Under the pieces are notes generated by a model. That model saw only the letters and a list, made by a program, of their open reading frames with translations, was not told where the DNA came from and did no database searches. The position numbers were made by a program, and so were the translations under genes. A stretch of 64,000 nucleotides of DNA from Chlamydomonas sphaeroides (lineage: Eukaryota; Chlorophyta; Chlorophyceae; Chlamydomonadales; Chlamydomonadaceae): the NCBI GenBank assembly GCA_001662425.1, contig BDDC01000063.1, positions 18,299 through 82,298 of the forward strand, given 5' to 3'. The stretch's first letter is position 1; the number at the start of each line of letters is the position of its first letter. Below are positions 41,201 to 53,200 of the stretch, one piece after another.

Positions 41201-44200
41201 CTTACATGGGCGACGGGCGTGGAGGCTTTGGCGAAGGCGGCCGTGGCAAGGGCGGCGAGGGCGGCGTGGGCGGCGACGGCGGGGAGGGCGGCACCAGGGG
41301 CCCAGGAGGCGGGGGGCGGGGGGGCCGCGGGCTCGGTGGCCGGGGCCTGCATCAAGAAAGAGCGGGAGGGCGGTGTTCTTGCGATGACCGAGCGTAGCCG
41401 CAACATGTGCCAGCCGTCTGGCTAGCACCGATAGACTACATCAGCTGCATCGACTCGGATCCGAGGGCTGGAACCGCACACGGGCTCACCCGGGTGGTCT
41501 GGGTGGAGACGGGCTTGGAGGGCTCGGGGGAAGAGGCGGGCTCGGGGGCTTAGGCGGAGGGCTTGGCGGCTGCGGGGGGACCGGGCTTGGCGGACGCAGG
41601 GGCGGCGATGGCGGCCTAGACGGCACTGCACAGGGAGGAATGGGAGGGGAGGGCCAGTGCTCGTGCGGGCGATGCAGAAGCAGGGCGGCAGGCGAGGGCA
41701 CGGCGGCAGGGCCGGGCAGGACTCACTTGGGATGCGGGTGTAGATGCCGTCGCCGGGCTCGTTGAAGTAGGCCGCATTGGTGAGCGACGCCGTGGTGCCA
41801 ACGCGCTTCAGCCATCTGCAGAGAGCGCCAGGGAATATGAGCGGCACACGACGGGGCTAGCGCCCGCTAATTGTCGGTAGCCAGCGCTCAGGAGCACCGT
41901 CTGGCGGGTTGCGTACAGTGACGAGATTCTGTCTACTTTCTGGAATCAACAGCAGCCCGTGGCTCACCCGTCTGTGTTGAAGCTCTGGCAGTCGGGCGTG
42001 CTGAGGCACTGCAGAGCCGCGGCATTCAAGTTGACTGTGGCGTTGTTGAAGCAGGTGTTTGAAGTGTAGTTGGTGTAGCAGCCTGACGGTTGGCGCGGGC
42101 AGGGAGGGCAGCCGGGGCACAGGCAGCTTGGCGTTCGCCACAAGGACACGCTGAATATGAATACTCAGTCTCTGTGACATGCGGCAGTGTGCACGGCTGT
42201 TAGCCGAGCCCCGTCGTGATGAGTGGCGAGCGGCCGGCGCAGCGCCAGGCAAAGCGTCGGCACGCAACCGCGCAGCTCGGCTGGCAGACGGATGGCTTAC
42301 CAATGTCAACATTCGGGATATCCTTGCCCTGGTTGAATGTGAAGAACGAGAGCAGCGAGCTCGCTGCGGCGGTGCGGGGGCGCAGAGGCGTCGGCAGGGT
42401 CAGCATACGGCACGGCGTAGCCGCTGCAGTGCCAGGCACAGCAATGGCAGCTTAGGTGGGGAAGGCAGCCGACGTCCGCGCACTGCAGGCAGGCCATTGC
42501 GCGGGTGACAAGTCCCGGCGCAAAGGGAGCCGGATCGCCGTAGCCACTCACAACGCGGTCTTGCACACTACTCGGCAGACCATGGCATCGCACAGTACAG
42601 ACACGATCGATGTGCACGTTACCGTGTAGGCAAAATGAGCGTCACTTCCCACACACTACTAAGAAGCACATGATGCGTCACATGCATGAGTCACGTACGG
42701 TCCACATCACGCCTCACCATCGCGCAGCATGTCTTGGGCACATCCACGCGCGTTAAGGGGGTGTGCAAGAGAGGAACGAAGGCAGCAAGGGAGGGGCACG
42801 CGGGCGTCAGGCGGGGCCGCCGCCAAGCAAGCGTGGCCGCCAAACCCATCTCCGCGGTGCCGCTGGGCCCCACTTACAGATGCCTTGGTTGGGTGCGGAA
42901 TAGGACGCGACGCGCCTCAGGACCGTGCTCAGTTTGAGGACCCTGCAGTGCGGACAAACAGGGGCATGGTGAGCAAGGCGCCGAGCGCTTGGGACGCCTC
43001 GCAGCGTGTGGGACAGCCGAGGTGGGGCGGGCTAGTGGGGCTGGGATAGCGTGCTGTGCGTGGTGCTCACCCGTCAGAGTTGAAGCCGACGCAGCCAGGG
43101 ATCTTGAAGCACTCCGCCGCAATAGTGGCCTGGCTGGCGGCTGCAATGGTCGCGGTGCAGCCTCCAGTGCCGTAGAAGCAGCGGATGTCGGCGTTGGGCG
43201 CATCCCAGCCCTGCGATTGAGGAAGGTGAAGATTGTCAGGTGGATGGGTTTATGTACAACATCGTCCCATGGCTGTGCAACAACATCGCAAACGGCGTCC
43301 GTGTTGGCAGCTTCCGCGCAGAGGACCGAGGAACAGTTGTACCGCAGGAGACAGAAGAATACAGTTTCAGCAAGCGGCGCGCTCAACGTATCAAAGTGCC
43401 AAGATGCACCGCACCTGCCACCAGTCGTAGTACCACATCACGCCGGACAGCGCGACTTGAGAGCCGGGCGGGGTTGGCGGCGGAGGGCTGGGCGGTAGTG
43501 GGCTGGGCGGCTTGGGGCTGGGCGGTAGAGGGCTCGGCGGCTTGGGACCCGGCGGCGGCGAAGGCGGAGGTAATGGCGGAGGCGGCGATGGGGGCACTGC
43601 GGGTGAAACAGGATGGCTGGTGTTACCGGGGCGGCGCCTAGCGGCTAGCTAGCTCCATGCGACATTCTCCTTGCTTACAGAAGTTTAGCAGGTAGATGCC
43701 CTGGGTCGCGTCGGCAAAGCTGTTTGCGACGAGGCTGCCCGTGTTCCGATTCGTCTTCATGTAGCTGCGCGCGTGGGTGGGCAAGGGGTTTCATCAGATG
43801 GGGCCGTTAGGCGGGGACGACGGAGAGGGGCGGGAGATGCTGTAGCCGCCGTGCAAGGCGCTCGCTAGCGCCCGCTGATGAAGCTACGCTCTGCAACGGA
43901 TGCGCGGGTGCAGTCGATCATGCTGCCAACCATAGTCATGGGTGCAGTGCGAGGGCCCGGGTCATCACTGGCGCCAGGCTACGGCTGGTGCTACGGCGGC
44001 CAGCGCCCTCCGAGCATTGATTGGTCAAATGGCAGGTGCGGCGCCCGCCGCTGAGTGCGAGGCGCGCCCGTCTGGTGCCACGCGTGTGGAGCCAGCGCGG
44101 CTTGCTGGGTGCGAGCTGGCGAGCGAGCAAGCGTCCGGCTAGCTCACCCGTCCGTATTGAACGACAAGCAGTTTGGGATCAGCGAGCACTGCAGGGCCGC

Positions 44201-47200
44201 CGCCTGGAGGTTGATGCGGGCGCCGCTGAAGCAGGTGCTGGTGGTGTAGTTGGTGTAGCAGCCTGCGGGGTGCGTGCGGGTAAGGCAGGGCCGCGGTGCA
44301 AGGAGCAAGATGATGTGGCGGCGCTCACGAGTGGGGGCCGGGCCGTCGCCACATGCGCTCAGCCAAGCACGTCAAGGGGCGGGCCGCAGCCGAGGTGGCG
44401 TGGATGGGGCGGGGCGTGGCGGGGCGGGGCTGCTGATCACGCAAGCGCGCGCGCAGGGCACCCGACGCCCCACTCACTTATGTCATTGCCGGGGAGGTCG
44501 GACCGCGACACAAACGTGTAGCCGGAGAGCGACGTGCTGCCTGTGGTATTCATATGCACAACCAGGCATGCCGGCATTAAGGAACGAGTATTCCGCCTAC
44601 TGGCAAAATATCAACGCCTACCGCCCCGGCTGCCTACCACGCCCCATGCTACCCATCAGACCAAGTCCTTTGTTTCAAGACGCCCCAACCGCGATCCTCC
44701 CGCCGCGTGCGTGCCGAGCGGCCACCTCTCGCTCGAACCACCGTCAGATGAGGCGCCCACCTCACCTCGCCGAAGCAGCCAAATGCCCTGGTTGGCGCCC
44801 GTGAACTGGGAGTTGACACCCATGCTGGAGGTGTTCTTCAACCACCTGCGCGTGCGCAAGCAGCAGTGGCAGGGCGGCGGGGTGGTCTGCGAACGTATGT
44901 ATGCGACTCTGCATGGCACTCGTACGTGCATACGTATCCAGGCCGCGCCACGCTGTCCGCCGCACACCCCCGGCCGGCCCACGCCGCACGCCGGATCCCT
45001 TGGCGTATGGCGCAAGATGCCACGCAACGCACCCGTCCGTGTTGAAGCCGAGGCACCCCGGCTGCTTCATGCATTCGGCTGCGGCCGTGTTGATGTTGCT
45101 GGTAGATTGGGTGAAGCCGCAGTTACTGTTGACAGAGGTGAAGCAGCGAATGTCGGCAAACGCTGCGTCGAGGCCCTGGAAGAACTCGAAGTACCAGAGG
45201 GCCCCCGACGAGCCTTGCACGCCAACTGTGGAGGCACACATGGGTCAGCATGTCGTGCTGGCTTAACAACCATCGTAGCCTGAATCGTTAGATTTAAACT
45301 ATCGATGAAGCGACCAATAGATCGACACCGTCAACTCAAGTACCATCGAAAAGATACTGGCGGGTGCGGTGAGAGTCCATTGCGAGCAGGATCTGTGCTG
45401 TGGTGTACTCACTCGGTGCCGGTGGTGGGGGCGGCGTGGGCGGCTTGGGGCTGGGCGGCTTGGGGCTGGGCGGCGGAGGGGCTGCACAGCGGGAAGGGCG
45501 GCGTATGCGTGTGAAGCAGCGGCGGTCATCGCATAGCAGACTGCAAGGCCCAAGCCACGTGCCCGCCGGCTTACGTGGCGCGAGCACGTAGATGCCGTCG
45601 GTTGCCTCGTTGAACACGGGAGCGGTTTTCAGCTGGGTCGTGTCGCTGGAGGACTTCATCCAGCTGCGGGCATGCATATGGGGCACACGAGTGCTCGTCT
45701 GGGGGCGACATCGTGCCTGTCATTACCCATGCGGTCCTTTGCGGCGTTCGGCCCTTGCCATGCGGCACGCCCGGCCCATGCGGCCCCTGCTGGAGGCGCC
45801 TGATCCGTGCGGCCCCTGCCGGAGGCGCCTGATCCGTGCGGTCCCTGCCGGAGGCGCCTGGTCCGTGCAGGCCCTGGCAGCTGGCAATGTTACGCACCCG
45901 TCCGTGTTGAAGGAGCGGCAGCCGGACGTTTCGAGGCACCGTAGCGCAGCGGCGAATACGTTGACTGTGGCGTTGCTGTAGCAAGTGTTGGATGTGTAGT
46001 TTGTGTAGCAGGCTGCGGGAAGCAAGGGCCGGCACGGTTGCAAGTCAAGAATCAACCAAGCAGCTCCCAGGGTCTTGCTTGTTGCACGCTTCTGTCCACT
46101 TCAACAGCGACTTTTCCCACACGTGCCCACCAATGTCGTTCAGCTCGATGTCTCTGCCCTGGTAGAAGATGAAGGGCACCAGAGAGGTGTTGGCTGCGCG
46201 GAGCGTGCGAGGGAGGGGCAAGGGGAGAGCCAGGGCTTCATGTACCGACCACGCACATAAGACAGTCCATCAAGCGCAAGTTGGCCATGCCCTTGCCCTC
46301 GCCTCCGCGGCCGCCTCGCAGTCGGCGTGCTGCTCCCGCGCTGCCTCGGCCGGGGGGGGAGTGGCTTAGAGAGGCGGAGGTGCGTGCCACCCGCTGACTC
46401 TAATGTGCTGTCCGTCGGACCCCAGCTCCACGTCCTTGAGTGGCGCGGGTGACGCCCGGATGGACATTATCGCGCCCCATGCTGATGAGCCGCCGCCAGC
46501 AAACCCTGGCGCCGGCTCACCTTGCCGCAGCAGGTAGATGCCCTGGGTTGCTTGCGTGAATTGGGCGTTCACTTGAAGGCCCGCGACGTTCTTGAGCCAT
46601 CTAAGGAGGGCGGCACGGTGGGGCATGCATCGCAGTTGTGTGCAAGCGCGGCATCACAGGGTAACTTGACGCCACAGAGGCCCTGCGACCCACCCGTCCG
46701 TGTTGAAGCCGCGGCACCCGGGCTGCTTTAGACACTCGGCTGCGGCAACGGTGATGTCAGCGTTGCCAGTCGTGCAGCCACCGGAGATGTAGCAACGGAT
46801 GTCGGCATTGGGTGCGTCTTTTCCCTGCGCGAAATCAAAATTATAAAGCGCGCCGGATCCCGCTGCGACGTGCGTGGCAGGGAGGAGGGAAACTGCGTTA
46901 GGCGGGATGTCGTACATTGACGGCGGCAGTAGGGTGTGCAGCGCGCCCTGCTTAAGCACCGAGCAGCTGCTCCGGGTGCATGCGCTGCTGCCGGGGGCGG
47001 GCCGACCGCTGCGCGTTGCGCTTCAGATAGATTCTGAGGGTACCTTGCAGGACCCGACGGCCGTCGGTGGACGCTTCATCAAGAGTGGCCGAGACACCCG
47101 AATCATCGGCGGCCATCAGCAACGACCGGCGCCGTGAGCTGATCGGGCTTGGCGGCGGCGGGGGCGGCGAGGGCGGCGGCGGGGGTGGCGGCGGTGGTGA

Positions 47201-50200
47201 CGCTAGGCCGGGCGGGGGCGGCGAGCAGACCAGTCGCAGCGAGGCCAGGTAGTTGGTGGTTGCGGCCGGGTTTGCTGGGTTGGCTGCGGGCGGCAGCGTG
47301 GTGCCCTGGATGCCGCTGGCCAGCATGCCGGAGGGGCAGCCCCAGTCGAAGCGGCTGCCGACGGAGCAGTTGCGGCCGGCGCCCTCNNNNNNNNNNNNNN
47401 NNNNNNNNNNNNNNNNNNNNNNNNNNNNNNNNNNNNNNNNNNNNNNNNNNNNNNNNNNNNNNNNNNNNNNNNNNNNNNNNNNNNNNNNNNNNNNNNNNNN
47501 NNNNNNNNNNNNNNNNNNNNNNNNNNNNNNNNNNNNNNNNNNNNNNNNNNNNNNNNNNNNNNNNNNNNNNNNNNNNNNNNNNNNNNNNNNNNNNNNNNNN
47601 NNNNNNNNNNNNNNNNNNNNNNNNNNNNNNNNNNNNNNNNNNNNNNNNNNNNNNNNNNNNNNNNNNNNNNNNNNNNNNNNNNNNNNNNNNNNNNNNNNNN
47701 NNNNNNNNNNNNNNNNNNNNNNNNNNNNNNNNNNNNNNNNNNNNNNNNNNNNNNNNNNNNNNNNNNNNNNNNNNNNNNNNNNNNNNNNNNNNNNNNNNNN
47801 NNNNNNNNNNNNNNNNNNNNNNNNNNNNNNNNNNNNNNNNNNNNNNNNNNNNNNNNNNNNNNNNNNNNNNNNNNNNNNNNNNNNNNNNNNNNNNNNNNNN
47901 NNNNNNNNNNNNNNNNNNNNNNNNNNNNNNNNNNNNNNNNNNNNNNNNNNNNNNNNNNNNNNNNNNNNNNNNNNNNNNNNNNNNNNNNNNNNNNNNNNNN
48001 NNNNNNNNNNNNNNNNNNNNNNNNNNNNNNNNNNNNNNNNNNNNNNNNNNNNNNNNNNNNNNNNNNNNNNNNNNNNNNNNNNNNNNNNNNNNNNNNNNNN
48101 NNNNNNNNNNNNNNNNNNNNNNNNNNNNNNNNNNNNNNNNNNNNNNNNNNNNNNNNNNNNNNNNNNNNNNNNNNNNNNNNNNNNNNNNNNNNNNNNNNNN
48201 NNNNNNNNNNNNNNNNNNNNNNNNNNNNNNNNNNNNNNNNNNNNNNNNNNNNNNNNNNNNNNNNNNNNNNNNNNNNNNNNNNNNNNNNNNNNNNNNNNNN
48301 NNNNNNNNNNNNNNNNNNNNNNNNNNNNNNCGGGGGTTGGGGAGACGGGGAAGGGCAGCAGGGCGGGCCGCGAACGCCGGCACGATCGAGTTGCGGCGGC
48401 GCGACCCCATCAGGCAAGCTGGATCGATGTAATCCCAGTCTCGCGCAAGCGCAATCCTTTGCGCACACCCAGCGCTCACCCAGCAGATGCCGGCGCCGTC
48501 CGAGGCACCGCGCACACCCTGCACGCCGCTGGGCCCGCAGGAGCCCGTCGCCGGCTGCAGCGCTGCTGATCGGTGCAGCAGCACGCGCTGCTCGGCTCCT
48601 CGGGCCAGGCCGTCGCAAGCGGCCCCCAGGTCCATGATGTTGCGGCTGGTGCCGTGCAGCAGCAGCGTCAGCGAGCCGAGCAGCGGCTGGCGGCCCTCGG
48701 CCGCGCAAAGGATGGAGAAGGGCACGGCGGGTGTGACAGTAGGCGAGGGCGGCCCCAGCAGCGGGCCCGCGGCGGTTGGCGGGCTGAGCAGCGCCTCGGG
48801 CAAGGGGACCTCCTCGCCGCTGCATTGCACGGAAGGGAGGGTCAGGGCAAGACAACCTTGAGGCAGGCCGAGGATAACGCGAGGGGACGGAACATGGCGC
48901 CGTGCGCTAGCTCTAGACAACAGCCCGGTATGGTCAGGCGATGCCGACTGGAGCTGGAGATGCTCAATGCAACTGACTAGGCCCCATCGCTGGCCTTACT
49001 TGAACATGGATCCGGTCCGGAAGCAGACTCGGTCGCCTCGCGCCACCTCGGACAGGCGCTTGGGGGCGAACCGCGCGGCGCCCTCGACCCATGGCCGGCC
49101 CATGCGGTAGCACGAGTGCGGCACGGCCTCGGGCGAGGGGATATCGGGGAAGCCGTCGGGCCGCCAGTTGGGCAGGAAGGTGTAGTAGACGCACCTGCAG
49201 GTTGGAGGACAAGCCGAAGGACAGGCGTCACCGCGGTGGTGCTATCTCGGGGCCTGGTACCGAGCGGCAAGGTCGCAGCCTCGCGAGCACACGCGGCGTC
49301 GTGTTCCTATTTGTTCCTTTTCCTGACCCCCACCGCACCTCGGCGACAGCATGCAGCGCACCGCGCAGTCAAGCTCATCCGCCACCGCCACCGGCCACCC
49401 GCCGAGCCGCTCGCCGGGAACCATGTACGCAGTGCCGTCGCGGCGGCTGAGGCAGGTGAAGTCGGAAGTGAGCGTGGCGCTGGGCTGGTTCTGCTGGCAC
49501 ACCACCGGCATGCGCTCCTGGCACGAGAGCGAGTAGACGCCCTGGGGCAGAAACATAACCGTCGGCTGGGGGCCCAGCGGGGTGGAGGGAGGCTGGGGCG
49601 GCGGAGGCGTCCCGTCCTCGGGGCTGTCGGGCGGCGGAGCCTCATAGAGGCTATTAGGCGCAAGTGGCGAGGGTGGCGGGAAGGGGCTGGGAGGCGGCGG
49701 CGAGGGCGCGGGCGGCGAGGGCGGTGGCGGGCTGACGAGGATGGCTCCGTCAGCGGCGGAGGCGTTCCAGACGCTGTAGAGGCCGTCGACCTGAGGCAGG
49801 TGAGGGCGCGGCATGTCTTACGTCATGTGTCGACGATTAAAATTGATAGACGTTATCAACTCTATCAATTTCGATACAACGGCTGGCGCCATGCGGGCCG
49901 CAGGCCATGACTGGCTTGGTAACGCCCTATCAACGCACGCCACGCGATATGCGAGCCAGCCGTGTCCGCACACCTGCAGCGTGACGTTGGCGCCGAAGGG
50001 CCCCACGATGATGGCGCACGCCGCGTCGCCAAACTCGCCCGGCTCCCACGCGTTGAGCACGCCATCGGTCGAGAAGGAGCCGTCACTCCAGAACAGCTGT
50101 CGTGGGATAGACGGTCGGGATACGAAGAAACGGCATCAGCGTGTGCTGCGACGTGGGAGCCACCGCCACCTCCGCTGCCCAGCATGACCGCACCTGGCCC

Positions 50201-53200
50201 TCGCCGTACGAGCGCAGCCCCAGCCACATAAAGGGAGGCAGGTCGCGATGGTACTCGGTCGTCATCTCAGCGCGGGTGTAGGGATCCGTAAGAGACGGGA
50301 GCTCGCCCTGCGGCAGGCCAGTGGTCATCCCGTCAGGGTCTGGGCCGCATTCGAGCGGCCAGAAAATCCGGCCCCGCCCCAACCTCACTCACCCCGTACG
50401 TGCGGCACATCTTCTGGCCCTCGGCCATGGTCGCCATGCGGCCGGGCGCGCCCTCCTCCAGCGGCGGGAACACAAGGTAGGTGCTGGTCAGCCACGGCAC
50501 CCGCTTGGCCGAGGACAGCTCAGAGCCGGCCGTGAGGCGCGCGCGCTGGCACACGAAAGGCAGCGCAGCCGTGCCTGCAGACCGGGACGGCAGCACAGGC
50601 ATCCACGTCCGTATACGTGACAGCCATTGCCTTACAGTGCGACCTCCCATCAGCGGGAACCCCACTCACATGCCATGTCGTACCACTCTGCGGCGCTGCC
50701 CACCACCTGGCGCAGGCCGCCGCCGGTGCTGCCCGCCAGTCGGATGGCCGCGGCCAGGCAGTCCTCGCCGCCGTAGCTGCGGGGGAGAGACAACCGGAGA
50801 GGCGTTCCCGCAGGTGGCATGCGGTCCCGATGCGTTGTATGTGTCATGCAGCATGGAGAACAAAGGCGCATAAGTATGTGCCCTTGGCTTGGTAATGGAG
50901 GTGTGTCACCATTATGCACAAGCATTAAGCTGGCCAGACTGCGCTAGAGATGCTGCAAGCCATGTACGTGGTCCTGCTCACCGGCCGTCTGGCTGGCCGG
51001 TGGCCCACGCTGAGAAGGTGAGGTCCGTGCTGGTGTTGGCCCAGCGGAAGCGGCCCTCTTGCGCTGCGAGGGGTAATGCATGGGGTGCAAGGCACGCGCC
51101 TGGGCTGCGTCCACGAGCCTGGAACCCGGTGCAACACGACAAACTCGTTGGTGGAACCTGCTACCACTTTCAAGCCCCACAGCCCTCACCCGCGTCGCTG
51201 CCGCCCAGCCAGACCATGACGTCGCGGCCGCTGTAGATGTCGGATTCGCCCAGTGTGCCGCTGCCGGCCCAGTTGGTCAGCAGACTGTAGGCGGCCGAGG
51301 CCTCGCCGAGGGTAGTGATGGCGGCCAGGTCGCCGCTCACAGCCGCGCAGTGCGCACGAGCGTCATCCCACGTCTTGCGGACCTGTGGAACGACATCCCA
51401 AGGTGGTCAGTACAGATTCCCCAGAACCTGAAGCCCGCTAGGGGCCCCCAGACTGAGGTATTCTTCCGCAAACGTTGCTCGCTGTACCCATAGCTACCTG
51501 GTACAGCAGAAACTCCCACGCGCCAACGGTAGCCACGAGCTCGGGGGAGCCGAGCTGTGTGGTGCCGTACGATGACACGGTGTTGGTGCACTCGGGCGTC
51601 TCGTGAGCGACGCACACGGCCGGGTCCCCGTTCACGCCCTCGGCCAGCGCCGCCATGAGCTCTCCGTAGCTGTCGCTGTCGATGTCCCACAACCCCACGC
51701 CACCGAAGCAGTGATCGCGCGAGAAGCAGACCTGTGGTGATGAGCAAAGCTTTCGACCGTCATGTCAGGTACCCTGGCATCCAGATGCGCAGAATAGGCC
51801 GTGCCCATCGCACCTTGCTCGTGACTGTCATAGGGTCGTCAAAGTGGGCCCACTGGTTGCCAGCATAGGGCGCGAAGTTGGTGAAGGCCTCGACGCCCAG
51901 CCGCGCGGCGCCCGGCGGCACCAGCTGCCGCAGCTCGGCCTGGTCTAGCAGGCCCTCCACGCCCATGCAGGGGCCGGGGCTGCCGGGGCCTGCACAGGGT
52001 TTGACGCCCAAGGTGCTTATGTTCATGCAACGACACTGGTTCAGGGCTGTCGTGAAAGCGAAGTGAAGGGGTGCTGGGCCTGCATGCATCGGCCCAGGCC
52101 CCACCTCCGACCCAGCCGTCGCCATCCAGGACGTAGCTGCGGCCGAGGGCCGAGGCCACCAGGGTCATGCGCTGGGGCGGCGCGCCGGCAGCCAGGATCT
52201 GAGGGGCAACGTGGGTAACAAAAGTTGAGATTGGATAAATCTCCTTGCCCCAGCCTTGCCGAACAAGCCAGCCGCTAGCCGATCCTGCGCCCACCCTGTC
52301 AATCATGGTGTTGACGCTCAGCCCGTTGGTCTCGAGGCAGCTGTAGAGGGGCGTCTCGACGTAGGGGACCGTGCCCAGCACCTCGTCGCCGCTTAGGTCG
52401 AATGCCTGTGCAGGCGGGATTCAACAAATCAGAGATGCAAGGGCCCAGGTGCCAGTCCGCGCTCCCCCTTACTCCACCACCGCACCTGGAAGTTGATCAT
52501 GTCCACGACACCGCCCAGCAAAGCCCACGGCAGCGCCAGGTACACGTCACGCGGCGGCACCGCCAGAGCCAGCAGCTTGCCGGCCCCGCCGAGGTTCATG
52601 GACAGCTCCATGACCAGGTCCAGGAACCGTGGCACCTGTGGGGAGCGGTAAGTTTGGGCCCCAGCGCGCCGCGACAAGAGGAACGCTCGCATGCGCCCAA
52701 CAACCACCCAAGCCTTAACGCCGCACCTGCTCGGACGTCAGCGAGGGCCAGCTGGGTGCAGGGCACGCGGCACGGCGACAAGGTCACAGGGCTACTCATG
52801 CATTTTGGCCATGCGGCCGCCATGCCATGTTGTAGCTCCGCCTCATGATGCCTCCCCTCTTAGCTGGGTTCCCGCTGCTCCCACCTGAGCTCCATGCCGT
52901 CCAGCGCGTGCAGCTCCAGGAAGGCCGTCGATGCGTTGGCAAAGGCCTGGATGGACTGGGCGTTGAGCACCAGGCGCTGCAGGTCGGAGTCCAGGCCCTC
53001 GCCGCCCACCGACACCAGCGCCTTAATGGCCGGGTCCACCGCATGGAGGTTGCTGCGCGGGAGGGCAGGCCGGGCAATGGTGAGCATCGCCGCCCAGAGT
53101 CCCGATGCTGAAATCCCCTCTGCCCTCCGCACCGGTCCAGGTTGGCTACCACGGCGCGGTCCCTCTCGCTGGCATAGCTCAGGTCCAGCGTGTCGGCGCT

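Noticed and set aside
39670..41406. A 578-residue minus-strand open frame starting MLRLRSVIAR that looks like an independent gene
   Set aside because: It reads through several introns. Its N-terminal part is intron and out-of-frame linker sequence, and the correct proline-rich frame is obtained only after splicing. It is part of the giant gene.
47103..48920. Very long open frames on both strands around 47.1-48.9 kb
   Set aside because: They are open only because 944 N contain no stop codons.
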